A DNA stretch of 64,000 bases, taken from Clostridia bacterium. Its GTDB lineage: Bacteria; Bacillota; Clostridia; TANB77; CAG-508. Every line of letters starts with the position of its first letter. Positions within the stretch are counted from its first letter, which is position 1. Made by a program: the position numbers and the translations under genes. A model generated the notes under the pieces. The model saw only the letters and a list, made by a program, of their open reading frames with translations. It was not told the origin of the DNA and did not search any database. Positions 26,667 to 34,846 of the stretch are shown here, one piece after another. The stretch is taken from NCBI GenBank assembly GCA_017437145.1, contig JAFSBT010000008.1, forward strand, positions 209,893 to 273,892. The letters run 5' to 3'.

Positions 26667-27819
26667 CTTTAATTCCTCCTTTTTCTTTTGTACTAGATTT
26701 TTTTACTTTTTTTATAGCTTCCTCAGCTATATCAGCTCCCAGGTATGATTCATTCTCCATAATAATCATTTCTGCCATTTGTTCTGCTAGTTCCTCTATA
26801 CTCATTTCTTTTTTCATTACTTTTTTTTCTTTTTCACTTCTAGCTTCTTCTACTGCCATTGTTGCTTGTTCTAATGCTTTTTGTTCAATAACTTCATCTA
26901 ATGCTTCCATTCTTTTATCTAATACATCTTGTGCTGTTGTATATAACTCATCATATCCTGCTCTTAAAGCTTTTTCTAGTCCATAAGTTTCCGCCTCATC
27001 TCTGTTGTAAGCGTTATAAAGCATATCAACTAATTCATAAGAATCTAAAATATTTCCGGCTATTTCACATGCTGACAAGGTTCTAATTATAGATTGACAT
27101 CTTGTATACAATTCTGAAAAAGCTAAGTTTTTAACTTCATCATCACCTAATAAGTCGTTTCCTGCTTCCGCAGCATAATATGAAACTATAATATAATATT
27201 GTTTTCTTAAAACATTTCTGTTTAAACTCATTCTTTCTGTATTAAATATTATATCTTTACCATAATCAAAAAGATTTTTTTCTTTGATTATTTCCATTCG
27301 TTGTTTGTTTAGTTCTTTTTCTGTATATTTTCCTGATTGTTGCATCTGTTTATATTTGTTTTCTTTACTTGTTAAACTATGTTCTATATCATCTAATCTT
27401 TTTCTGTAATTCTGTAAACTGTTCTCTAAATTTATGGTTCTTGTTTGTGTATAAATTTGAATTGGATATCTTAATGTGTTTAAAAGTTGAATAAATCCGC
27501 TTTCAATAGAATTTTTTTCAACACTAGACATTAAGTCATAATTTATACCTTGGCACTCTATAGCCATTAAATATCTTTTTCCATTCTTTTGTATTATCAT
27601 ATTGTCTTCAATTTTATCAAATTCCATAAAATCAAAAATTGACTGTTTCGTATATGATTGAGTAGCTTTATTACTTTTAGATTCTTCATCTGATTTATTT
27701 TTTTGTTTATTCTTTTCTACGCCATTTTTTTCATCCATTGACATTTTCAAATATATGAATGCTAATACTATTATCACAAATACAAGAACAATTAATAAGA
27801 TTGATAACAAATTTCCCAT
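26617..27819 (-). CDS. VirB4 N-terminal-like protein with membrane anchor
   Basis: 400 residues. A membrane segment (~5-24) is followed by a charged linker. Residues ~60-150 (FMEFDKIEDNMIIQKNGKRY, later LNTLRYPIQIYTQTR) resemble the N-terminal domain of VirB4/TraC proteins. The remainder is long, charged and probably coiled. The start overlaps the stop of the PrgI-like gene at 27819, and its end overlaps the start of the ATPase gene by 50 bases, so the two products are probably made together and act as a two-piece VirB4. Confidence 0.65.
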   Translation of the reverse strand: MGNLLSILLIVLVFVIIVLAFIYLKMSMDEKNGVEKNKQKNKSDEESKSNKATQSYTKQSIFDFMEFDKIEDNMIIQKNGKRYLMAIECQGINYDLMSSVEKNSIESGFIQLLNTLRYPIQIYTQTRTINLENSLQNYRKRLDDIEHSLTSKENKYKQMQQSGKYTEKELNKQRMEIIKEKNLFDYGKDIIFNTERMSLNRNVLRKQYYIIVSYYAAEAGNDLLGDDEVKNLAFSELYTRCQSIIRTLSACEIAGNILDSYELVDMLYNAYNRDEAETYGLEKALRAGYDELYTTAQDVLDKRMEALDEVIEQKALEQATMAVEEARSEKEKKVMKKEMSIEELAEQMAEMIIMENESYLGADIAEEAIKKVKKSSTKEKGGIKDGSKEKIKRTRRIAQS

Positions 27820-28160
27820 TATTCTTTTTCCTCCTTTGTATATACATAAATTCTTCTTCCTTTTCTTCGGAAATTTATTGCTCTTTTTATTACATCATCA
27901 ATATTTTCTCCACCTGTTTTTCTTGTAAATTCCCAACTTGATATTTCAGGTACCTTAAAGCTACCTATTACATATCCTATTGCTGCAAATACAAGTGCAA
28001 TAATTATTCCTACTACATTTAAATTTAGTATATTAAATATAAAAAAGAATAATAATCCTACCGCTCCTGTAGCTGCTGTCCATAATAAAGATTTAACTGA
28101 AAAAATAAATAAAATTCTACCTTCACCTTTTACATTTCTAGGTATTTCATATGTTCCCAT
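27819..28160 (-). CDS. PrgI family protein (VirB3-like T4SS component)
   Basis: 113 residues. Opens GTYEIPRNVKGEGRILF, the usual PrgI start, then two membrane helices (~25-45 and 48-70) and a basic end (NFRRKGRRIYVYTKEE). PrgI/VirB3 proteins precede VirB4 in Gram-positive conjugation loci and help fix it to the membrane; that order is kept here. Its final base overlaps the next start. Confidence 0.85.
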   Translation of the reverse strand: MGTYEIPRNVKGEGRILFIFSVKSLLWTAATGAVGLLFFFIFNILNLNVVGIIIALVFAAIGYVIGSFKVPEISSWEFTRKTGGENIDDVIKRAINFRRKGRRIYVYTKEEKE

Positions 28161-28276
28161 GCAAAGTTCTCCTTTGTATACAATTATAATTATATATATT
28201 ATAACAGAAACGCCTAAAAATGATAATATTTTTACATAAATTTCACAAAAATGTCATGTATATGTAACACTCTTGT

Positions 28277-28319
28277 AACAAAAAGAACCTCGTTCTTTTC
28301 TGAACAAGGTTCTTTTGTT
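28277..28319 (-). terminator. Intra-operon terminator after the pilin genes
   Basis: AAAAGAACCttGTTC and GAACgaGGTTCTTTTT, then a T-rich tail on the minus strand. It lies between the third pilin gene and the PrgI-like gene and would reduce transcription of the machine relative to the pilins. Confidence 0.75.
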
Positions 28320-28331
28320 TAAAAATTATTA

Positions 28332-28691
28332 TTAAGCTCCAGCTGTTAATGATTGTGCCCATGTGAAAACTGTTTGAGCTAACGCTGATGCAGCGAATAT
28401 TAAAACAGCACCAATTAAGTATGGTATCATTGTTTTTTTGTATTCTGCTTTTTCTTCAGCACTTCCCATCATATATTTAATACCTAAAACAATTAGTATT
28501 GCAACAGATGCAATTATTCCTACAACTTGTAAAATACCTACTAATCTGTTACCAAATGTTTGGATATTTCCTGTTCCATCATGATTTGGTTGAACACTGC
28601 CTGGTGTAAATGTTGCAAAAACAGATGAACTTACAGTAACCATCATTAAAGCTATCATAAGTATAGAAACGATTTTTACTAATTTTTTCAT
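28332..28691 (-). CDS. VirB2/TrbC-like T4SS pilin 1
   Basis: 119 residues: signal peptide cut near SSVFA, a short external part, a membrane helix (VGIIASVAILIVLGIKYMMG), the loop SAEEKAEYKKTMIPY and a second helix. This two-helix hairpin is that of T4SS pilins (TrbC/VirB2 family). It is the closest of three pilin-like genes to the rest of the machine and is most similar to the one at 29176. A terminator follows. Confidence 0.85.
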   Translation of the reverse strand: MKKLVKIVSILMIALMMVTVSSSVFATFTPGSVQPNHDGTGNIQTFGNRLVGILQVVGIIASVAILIVLGIKYMMGSAEEKAEYKKTMIPYLIGAVLIFAASALAQTVFTWAQSLTAGA

Positions 28692-28766
28692 ATTATAGTC
28701 CTCCTTTTATTATTATATATATTTTAACTATTCTACTTAATTATAGAATAATGTTAAAAACTTAAA

Positions 28767-29153
28767 TTAAATTCCTTGCAGAATATTTGCAATAATTTTC
28801 CATATTCCAAAAGCTCCAAATACAACTATACATCCTATTGCAAATGGTAATAAACTCTCTTTTATTTTTACTTGTTCTTCTATACTTCCCACCATATAAT
28901 AAATACCTAAAACCATTGAATATCCTACAGCAATGAAAATTGCAATTGCAAGAAGTATATTATAAATTGTATTTGACACTTCCTTTAAATCATCATCTTT
29001 TATTGGTTCTCCTTCAGATTGTACTAGAGTTTCACCATCTTTTATAAATGACTGACCTTGTTCTAAAATTTCATCAATAGCATATGTAGGATTTATAAAT
29101 AATCCTAGCAATAATACAAATATACTTAATATAATTATTATTTTTTTACTCAT
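28767..29153 (-). CDS. VirB2/TrbC-like T4SS pilin 2 (divergent)
   Basis: 128 residues: signal peptide cut near PTYA, a ~35-residue acidic external part, then the same helix-loop-helix plan, with SIEEQVKIKESLLPFA in place of the loop seen in the other two. It is the most divergent of the three and may be a minor subunit. 22 bases follow the upstream pilin gene. Confidence 0.8.
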   Translation of the reverse strand: MSKKIIIILSIFVLLLGLFINPTYAIDEILEQGQSFIKDGETLVQSEGEPIKDDDLKEVSNTIYNILLAIAIFIAVGYSMVLGIYYMVGSIEEQVKIKESLLPFAIGCIVVFGAFGIWKIIANILQGI

Positions 29154-29175
29154 ATTATCACTTCCATTTCTGCAT

Positions 29176-29535
29176 CTAAGCTCCAGCTATTTTCATTCCA
29201 AATTCATATAATATTTCAACAAATGCTGATGCTGCAAAAAGCATTACTGCTCCTAAAAAATATGGTATCATAGATTTTTTATAACTCGCCTTTTCCTCAA
29301 CAGACCCCAACATATATTTAATGCCCAATATTATAAGTATAGCAACTGAAACAATTATACCTACAACTTGTATTACACCTAAAATCGTATTACCTGCTCC
29401 AATAATTATTGTTCCTCCTTGTAATGGGTCCGGTTCATATTCCTCAGGATCAAAACTTGCACTAACAGTTGGCATTATTGTTATAATTATTAAAAAAATT
29501 AATAGCAATATTAGACTTTTCTTTTTTAAATTCAT
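29176..29535 (-). CDS. VirB2/TrbC-like T4SS pilin 3, first gene of the operon
   Basis: 119 residues from ATG 29535, chosen over GTG 29544 because the SD AGGTGA lies 5-6 bases before the ATG and would include the GTG. Signal peptide cut near TVSA, then helix (VVGIIVSVAILIILGIKYM), loop SVEEKASYKKSMIPY and second helix. Very similar to the pilin at 28332. A good promoter lies directly upstream. Confidence 0.85.
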   Translation of the reverse strand: MNLKKKSLILLLIFLIIITIMPTVSASFDPEEYEPDPLQGGTIIIGAGNTILGVIQVVGIIVSVAILIILGIKYMLGSVEEKASYKKSMIPYFLGAVMLFAASAFVEILYEFGMKIAGA

Positions 29536-29567
29536 AAAAATCACCTATTTTTTTCTTTAACATCTAT

Positions 29568-29596
29568 ATTATACCACATAAAAACATATTTTTCAA
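29568..29596 (-). promoter_or_regulatory. Sigma-A promoter of the T4SS-like operon
   Basis: TTGAAA (29596-29591), 17-base spacer, TATAAT (29573-29568) on the minus strand, ~33 bases before the first pilin start. Confidence 0.75.
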
Positions 29597-29690
29597 CACT
29601 TTATGTGTACTATTTCAAATATTCATATGCATTTTAACATATGTTTAACTATTTTGCAAATGAAATTTGATAAAATTTAGTGAATTATAC

Positions 29691-29740
29691 GTAGGGGTCG
29701 GTCTCGACCGACCCTGAGCAGGTCAAGACCTGCCCCTACA
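29691..29740. repeat. Family C double-hairpin repeat, copy 2
   Basis: Nearly identical to the copy at 15156 (CTCGACC instead of CTTGACC, TGAGCAGG instead of TGGGCAGG). It lies between the T4SS promoter and the spo0E-like gene. Confidence 0.85.
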
Positions 29741-29756
29741 ATAATTTTATTCCAAA

Positions 29757-29785
29757 CAAAAAAAGAGCATATTTTACGCTCTTTT
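29757..29785 (-). terminator. Terminator of the spo0E-like gene
   Basis: AAAGAGC and GCTCTTT around GTAAAATAT, with a T7 tail on the minus strand; the TAA stop is within the loop. Confidence 0.75.
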
Positions 29786-29923
29786 ATCTATTTCATTTTT
29801 ATAATATTTTATTATTAATTCATCTAATTCTACACTTATTTTATAAATTTCATCATAAGGCCTTTTGTTTTGTATGCTTTCATCTAATTTTTTTCTTAGT
29901 TCCTTAATTTCATCATTAATCAT
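29774..29923 (-). CDS. Spo0E-like aspartyl-phosphate phosphatase (49 aa)
   Basis: A small gene read directly from the sequence: ATG 29923 with SD AAAAGGAGAGG, stop TAA at 29776-29774. The protein starts MINDEIKELRKKLDES and has the family signature SVELDELIIKYY. Spo0E-type proteins are short helical hairpins that remove the phosphate from Spo0A~P and so delay sporulation. Its presence suggests a Spo0A system. A second ATG 4 bases upstream is out of frame and closes at once. Confidence 0.8.
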   Translation of the reverse strand: MINDEIKELRKKLDESIQNKRPYDEIYKISVELDELIIKYYKNEIDKRA

Positions 29924-29996
29924 ACATACCTCTCCTTTTCTTATGTTTTTTCTTTAGTATGGTTTAAAAATAACATATTTTTACATCTTAGTCAAT

Positions 29997-30018
29997 AAAA
30001 AAACAGCTAAAAAGCTGT
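29997..30018 (-). terminator. Terminator of lgt
   Basis: ACAGC/GCTGT around TTTTTA, followed by a T-run on the minus strand; 35 bases after the lgt stop. Confidence 0.6.
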
Positions 30019-30052
30019 ATTTAGGCTAATTTTCGTATGCCATATTTTTATA

Positions 30053-30856
30053 TTATTTAACATCTGTTTTTATTTTTTTATTTTTTATTTTTTTATATGT
30101 CAAAAAGAAAGATAAAGTGACAAAAATCACTCCTGATAATACTTGTGATATTCTAACATTTCCCATCATTAAACTATCTGCTCTTACACCTTCAATCAAC
30201 ATTCTAAAAAAAGAATATAAAATTAAGTAAATTACTGTCAATTCACCTTTGAACTTTCTTTTTTTTGTTATTTTTTGAAGTATAATAAATATTCCTAAAG
30301 TAATTACTGATTCATATAAAAAAGTAGGATGAACTTCTATATATTTTCCCGCTTCATATACACCCATTCTACAGAAAATTGAAGTTTCATGTCCATAGGC
30401 TTCGCTATTAAAAAAATTTCCCCATCTTCCTATTGATTGCGCTAAAGCTAATGATGGAACTATGTAATCAAATAAATCAAGTAAATTTATTTTTCTTTTT
30501 TTACAAAAAATATAGCAAGTAATTGCTCCTCCAATTATTCCTCCATATATCGCTAGACCGCCAGCTCTTAAATTAAAAATTCGCTCTGGCTGCGTTATAT
30601 AACTATCTAAATTAAATAATACATAATACAATCTTGCTGATATTATTGATATTGGTATTAAAAAAATTAGCAAATCTAAAATTGTAGCAAAATCTATTCC
30701 AAATTTTCTTTCATTTTTTTTGCATACTAATAACGCAATAATAATTGCTGAAACTATTATTATTGCGTACCAGTATATTTTTACACCAAAAATTTCAAAA
30801 GCAACTCTTGGTATATCCATTTTTAAATTAAATAATGGAAACGTGATGGTGCTCAT
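30053..30856 (-). CDS. lgt: Prolipoprotein diacylglyceryl transferase
   Basis: 267 residues, polytopic membrane enzyme that transfers a diacylglyceryl group from phosphatidylglycerol to the lipobox Cys of prelipoproteins. Key motifs: AIYGGIIGG and GRWGNFFNSEAYG, with the Arg, Asn and Glu needed for catalysis. About seven membrane segments. The C-terminus is a Lys-rich tail. It stands between the T4SS region and the M16 peptidases with repeats on its upstream side. Confidence 0.95.
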   Translation of the reverse strand: MSTITFPLFNLKMDIPRVAFEIFGVKIYWYAIIIVSAIIIALLVCKKNERKFGIDFATILDLLIFLIPISIISARLYYVLFNLDSYITQPERIFNLRAGGLAIYGGIIGGAITCYIFCKKRKINLLDLFDYIVPSLALAQSIGRWGNFFNSEAYGHETSIFCRMGVYEAGKYIEVHPTFLYESVITLGIFIILQKITKKRKFKGELTVIYLILYSFFRMLIEGVRADSLMMGNVRISQVLSGVIFVTLSFFLTYKKIKNKKIKTDVK

Positions 30857-30888
30857 TTTTTATTTCTCTTTTCTATGTAAAAGTTTGG

Positions 30889-31042
30889 CGTGCCGCCGAG
30901 GGCGACGACACCTACATTTTCTAAATGAATAATGAATAGTTAATAATTAATAATTTTGGTTAGAATTTGCTGTAAAAACAGCAAATTCTTTCCTTTATTA
31001 TTCATTATTCACTCTTCACTATTCACTACGCGAAAGCGTATC
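30889..31042. repeat. Degenerate A/B element followed by family E repeat
   Basis: GCGTGCCGCCGAGGGCGACG...CCTACA at 30889-30915 is a decayed A/B-type element. From 30922 a family E copy follows: AAATGAATAATGAATAG..., core GAATTTGCTG/CAGCAAATTC, TTATTATTCATTATTCAC..., ending ACGCGAAAGCG. The right end overlaps the last codons of the M16 peptidase gene at 31019. Confidence 0.7.
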
Positions 31043-32317
31043 GTTTGGTTTTATTATAGATATTATAGTTCTATCTTCCCTAAACGTTTCTTCCAATATT
31101 TGTTTTGCATATTCTGTTGTTATTTCTTCAAAATTTTCCAAATAATCAAAACTATTAATATTTTTAAAATAATCTGATACAAACATTCTAACTATATCTG
31201 AAACATTGTTATATTCCTTTACATATGCTCCATAAATCATCTTTTTAACTCTCTCGAATTGCTCTTCATTTATTCCATTTTGTTTCATTTCATTTATTGC
31301 ATTTTGAAGTTCTTTTAATATTGTTTCTGGTTCTTTAGATTGTCCTGTTATCGCCACATGTGCATAATTTTTTGAAAATTCATATTCAACATATGGTTCT
31401 GACATTAACAACATTTTATTATATAATTCTTTATATAATTTTGAACTTTTTCCTATCAACATATTAAGAATAATTTCTATAGTCATATGTTTTTTTGCTG
31501 TTATTTCAGTTTCAACGCCTTCAAAATCTTTTATTCCTATTACAAATAAAGGCATACTTACTTCCATTTGCTTTTCAATTTTGTTTTGTACAATTTCTGC
31601 TGGTTCATCTTCTAATATTCTGTTTATTTCTTCTTGTTTCTCTTTTTTTATTAATCTTTTTTTGATTTCTTCTAATAACTCTTCTGGTTCAAAATCTCCT
31701 GCCACACCCATTACCATATTAGAAGGATGATAAAAAGTATTATAGCATTTATATAACACATCTTTGTCAATTTTCGCAATCGATTCAATTGATCCTGCTA
31801 TATCTATTTTTATTGGATTTTTTTCATACATTGTCTTCATTGCATTCATATATACTGCCCATTCAGGATAATCATCATACATCATTATTTCTTGTCCAAT
31901 AATCCCTTTTTCTTTTTCAACATTTTCATCTGTAAAATATGGATGTTGAACATAATCCATAAGTTCATCTAATGCAGGTTCGAAATTATCAGTACACTCA
32001 AATAAATAAGCTGTATGATCTGTTGTTGTGTATGCGTTTGCATTAACACCTAATGCTGTTAATGTGTCTAAGCTATTTGTTCCATTTGGTTGTTCAAACA
32101 TTTTATGTTCTAAATAATGAGCAATTCCCTCAGGCACTTCTGTTGCATTCTCTTCACCCGGAACTACAAATTTATTATCCATTGAACCATAATTGGTAGC
32201 CCACATTATATATTTTTTTTGAATACCTTTTTTAGGCATAATCATTATAGTTAGTCCATTTTCTAATTTCTCTATATATAATTTTTCTTTAACTTTAGAA
32301 TTTTCAATTATTTGCAT
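31019..32317 (-). CDS. M16 family zinc peptidase, active subunit type
   Basis: 432 residues. The inverted zinc motif HYLEH is present (GIAHYLEHKMFE, ~67-71); the further Glu of the zinc site is probably in the ENVEKEKGIIGQE helix. Two M16 domains are visible. These enzymes degrade or process peptides in a closed chamber, often as a heterodimer with an inactive partner, which here is the next gene upstream (YmfH/YmfF-type pair). The last six codons (TLSRSE) are made by the end of a family E repeat, so the original stop has probably been replaced. Confidence 0.88.
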   Translation of the reverse strand: MQIIENSKVKEKLYIEKLENGLTIMIMPKKGIQKKYIMWATNYGSMDNKFVVPGEENATEVPEGIAHYLEHKMFEQPNGTNSLDTLTALGVNANAYTTTDHTAYLFECTDNFEPALDELMDYVQHPYFTDENVEKEKGIIGQEIMMYDDYPEWAVYMNAMKTMYEKNPIKIDIAGSIESIAKIDKDVLYKCYNTFYHPSNMVMGVAGDFEPEELLEEIKKRLIKKEKQEEINRILEDEPAEIVQNKIEKQMEVSMPLFVIGIKDFEGVETEITAKKHMTIEIILNMLIGKSSKLYKELYNKMLLMSEPYVEYEFSKNYAHVAITGQSKEPETILKELQNAINEMKQNGINEEQFERVKKMIYGAYVKEYNNVSDIVRMFVSDYFKNINSFDYLENFEEITTEYAKQILEETFREDRTIISIIKPNDTLSRSE

Positions 32318-32383
32318 TTGGCGACTCCTTTGTAATATTTATTATAATTCTTAATAATGTCAATCTCTTTTAGTTTTATACAA

Positions 32384-32480
32384 CTCGATGTGTGAAATGT
32401 GAAGTGGGAAGTGCGAATTCAGAAAAACTTCGAAATCTATTTCAAAAATCTCACCTCTCACCTCGCACATCTCACATCAT
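32384..32480. repeat. Family G long imperfect palindrome
   Basis: The left arm GATGTGTGAAATGTGAAGTG...; the right arm CACCTCTCACCTCGCACATC/TCACATCATATC. It fills most of the gap between the two M16 genes. Only one copy was seen. Confidence 0.5.
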
Positions 32481-32484
32481 ATCT

Positions 32485-33759
32485 CTAATTCCTCAAAAAA
32501 TAAATTGTATTTATTTTTATTTGATTTGCTATATTTTGCACTTGTTCCTTTGTTACAGAATTTATTTTATCCATATATTCTTGGAATGTTACCAACGTAC
32601 CTGATAATTCTTGTCCCAAATAATACGTAATTTCTGAATCTTGTTCGTCCTGTAACGTTTCTAATCCAGAAATCATATATTTTTTTGCATTTACTAAATC
32701 TTCATCTGTGAAGTTACCATTTTTCATATCTTCTAATTGTTCTTTTATAATTTCTACTGCTTTTTCATAATTTGGTATTTCAATTCCACATCTTATGAAT
32801 ATATTATTTTTTTGATATACATAGTTTGACCTTGTCGTATATGCTAGACTCGCTTTTTCCCTAACATTTTGGAACAATTTAGATGTCGCACTTTCTCCTA
32901 AAATAACATTATATATTTTAGTAATGTATTTTGCTCCTAACTCATTATTAAATATATCTAATCCTAATATTAATTTTCCTTGAGTTACATCCATTTTTTC
33001 TTCTAGGGTTGTTATTTCAGTTTCTTCTTTTACTTCTGTTTGTTCATTATTTAAAATATATTTTCCTTCTCTGTCCTGCAATTTATTTATATTTTCATTC
33101 TTTGAAATTAATTCAAATACCGAGTTTGGTTCTATGTTTCCAGATATAAATATATCCATTTTATAATTGTTAATAACATTTATATATTGTTCATATAAGT
33201 CTTTTGGACCTATTTTTTCTAAGTCTTCTATTGTTCCATATTTATATAAACCATATGGTTTATCTTTGTACATTTCTTCTATACATCTATTAAATGCATA
33301 TCTATCTTTATTGTCTATTTTAGAATTAATTAAGGTCTTCATGTTTTCTTTTTCTGTAGCTAAATACTCTTCTTTAAATCCCTCATTTTCAATAAATGGA
33401 TTTAAAATTAAATCAAATAATAAGTTTGTTGCCTGTTCTAAAAGATTTTCTTTAGTAGGTACATACTCATCATTTAGTGTTTCCATATAAAATTTTAGTA
33501 CTAGATTATCACCTATTTTATCTATACCACAATCAAATGTAGCTCCATAAAGTTCTTCTAATTTTATATTTATTTCTTCTTGTGTTTTTAAATTAGCCGT
33601 CCCCTGTCTTAAAAGTGCAGGTATAAGTGCATTTTTTGTTACTGTATTTTTAGACAAAGGAATTGTTATAAAAAATGCAAATAAATTTGTTTTGAATTTT
33701 TTTGTATCTATACAATGTAATTTAATTCCTTGTTTTAATTCTTTTGAAATATATGACAT
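32485..33759 (-). CDS. M16 family protein, inactive partner subunit
   Basis: 424 residues with the M16 two-domain plan, but the place of HxxEH is taken by ALIPALLRQGT (about residues 42-52), so no zinc site is expected. The late segment with TTRSNYVYQKN matches the R/Y substrate-binding motif of M16 C-terminal domains. Together with the active protein at 31019 it forms the familiar active/inactive pair (YmfH/YmfF-like). The two are separated by a palindromic repeat. Confidence 0.85.
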   Translation of the reverse strand: MSYISKELKQGIKLHCIDTKKFKTNLFAFFITIPLSKNTVTKNALIPALLRQGTANLKTQEEINIKLEELYGATFDCGIDKIGDNLVLKFYMETLNDEYVPTKENLLEQATNLLFDLILNPFIENEGFKEEYLATEKENMKTLINSKIDNKDRYAFNRCIEEMYKDKPYGLYKYGTIEDLEKIGPKDLYEQYINVINNYKMDIFISGNIEPNSVFELISKNENINKLQDREGKYILNNEQTEVKEETEITTLEEKMDVTQGKLILGLDIFNNELGAKYITKIYNVILGESATSKLFQNVREKASLAYTTRSNYVYQKNNIFIRCGIEIPNYEKAVEIIKEQLEDMKNGNFTDEDLVNAKKYMISGLETLQDEQDSEITYYLGQELSGTLVTFQEYMDKINSVTKEQVQNIANQIKINTIYFLRN

Positions 33760-33777
33760 GAAACTATTCTCCTTTAT

Positions 33778-33837
33778 TATTAACTATTCATTCTTCACTA
33801 TTCACTAAGCGAAGCGTCCGTGCGCCTGCCCCTACAA
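33778..33837. repeat. Partial family E element with A/B-like end
   Basis: TTAACTATTCATTCTTCACT, ATTCACTAAGCGAAGCG, then CGCCTGCCCCTACA. This is the right half of E joined to the CCCCTACA end of A/B. Confidence 0.6.
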
Positions 33838-33870
33838 ATATTATTTTCCATTAATTTGTTTTTATTCAAT

Positions 33871-34311
33871 TTATTTCAATAATTCTCTTACTACTTCGTT
33901 TATTGCTTTTCCGTCTGCAGATGCTCCCATTTTTTCCTTTGCATGTTTCATAACTGTTCCCATATCCTTTATAGTTGTTGCACCTGTTTCTTCAATTATA
34001 ACCTTTACAATTTCAGCAATTTCTTCTCTTGATAATTGTTTTGGTAAATATTCAGACACTATTTCAATTTCTGCTTTTATTTTTTCAACTAAATCTTCTC
34101 TTCCGCTTTTTTCATAATCTGCTAAAGAGTCTTTTCTTTTTTTAGCTTCTTTTGCTATTATTTCTAGAATTTGATTGTCTTCTAATTCAATTTGTTTATC
34201 TTTTTCTACTTGCAATACTGCAGCCCTAATCATTTGAACTACATTCTTTTTTAATTCTTGTTTTTCCTTCATAGCAACTTTTAAATCTTCTAATAATTTT
34301 TCTTTTAACAT
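33871..34311 (-). CDS. yqeY: GatB/YqeY domain-containing protein
   Basis: 146 residues, full length for the family. Helical protein with the typical pattern LKVAMKEKQELKKNVVQMIRAA, EYLPKQLSREE and TIKDMGTVMKHAKEKMGASADG. The domain resembles the tail of GatB, which contacts tRNA in the amidotransferase; the stand-alone protein has no settled function. It follows rpsU, the usual order in Firmicutes. Confidence 0.92.
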   Translation of the reverse strand: MLKEKLLEDLKVAMKEKQELKKNVVQMIRAAVLQVEKDKQIELEDNQILEIIAKEAKKRKDSLADYEKSGREDLVEKIKAEIEIVSEYLPKQLSREEIAEIVKVIIEETGATTIKDMGTVMKHAKEKMGASADGKAINEVVRELLK

Positions 34312-34350
34312 ATATATATTCTCCTTTCAAAATTTTTCCTCTATTTATTC

Positions 34351-34376
34351 GGGCGGACACAGGGCCCGCCCCTACA
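34351..34376. repeat. Family B short palindromic repeat
   Basis: GGGCGGACACAGGGCCCGCC followed by CCTACA, between rpsU and yqeY. Confidence 0.85.
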
Positions 34377-34390
34377 TTTTATATTTATAA

Positions 34391-34437
34391 TAAAAACCAA
34401 GAGGCGAAAAGTTTTTATTTAACCTTCTCACCTCTTT
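34391..34437 (-). terminator. Terminator of rpsU
   Basis: AAGAGGTGAGAAG and CTTTTCGCCTCTT, then GGTTTTTATT on the minus strand, 10 bases after the rpsU stop. Confidence 0.75.
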
Positions 34438-34446
34438 CATTATATT

Positions 34447-34617
34447 TTAAAATTTTCTTTTTCTTGCTGCTTCTGATTTTTTCTTTCTTTTTACACTTGG
34501 TTTTTCATAGTGTTCTCTTTTTCTTACTTCTTGTAAAACACCATTTCTAACGCATTGTCTTTTAAATCTTTTTAATGCGTCTTCTATATTTCCATTATTA
34601 ACTTTAATCTCTGACAT
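34447..34617 (-). CDS. rpsU: 30S ribosomal protein bS21
   Basis: 56 residues read directly from the sequence: starts [20 protein letters not shown], contains Cys22, and ends in a very basic tail ([13 protein letters not shown]). Typical bS21 size and composition. ATG 34617 has SD GAGGGGAGGGAAAG. bS21 sits at the platform of the 30S subunit near the anti-SD sequence. A terminator separates it from yqeY. Confidence 0.96.
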   Translation of the reverse strand: MSEIKVNNGNIEDALKRFKRQCVRNGVLQEVRKREHYEKPSVKRKKKSEAARKRKF

Positions 34618-34775
34618 TTACTTTCCCTCCCCTCGATATTGCACTTTTTTCCATGCTGTGGGATAATTCACTTTTTGTATTATATAGAAAAAACTCTTTA
34701 ATGTCAATAGTTATAGGTGATTTTTATAAATTATGTTGTTAAAACTAATAAGAAAATTTAATTGACTGTTGTTAT

Positions 34776-34804
34776 TTGCAAAATTTTACATAAAGTGTTA
34801 TAAT
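34776..34804 (+). promoter_or_regulatory. Sigma-A promoter of the WG-repeat gene
   Basis: TTGCAA (34776-34781), 17-base spacer, TATAAT (34799-34804). SD TAGGGAGGA at 34832 precedes ATG 34847. Confidence 0.7.
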
Positions 34805-34846
34805 TGTTCGGTAACAAATTAATAATTTATTTAGGGAGGATTCAGA

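Noticed and set aside
15243..29596. Integrative conjugative element or prophage
   Set aside because: No integrase, relaxase, coupling protein, replication gene or flanking direct repeat. The two family C copies at 15156 and 29691 are members of a dispersed repeat type rather than att sites, although they do bracket the locus.
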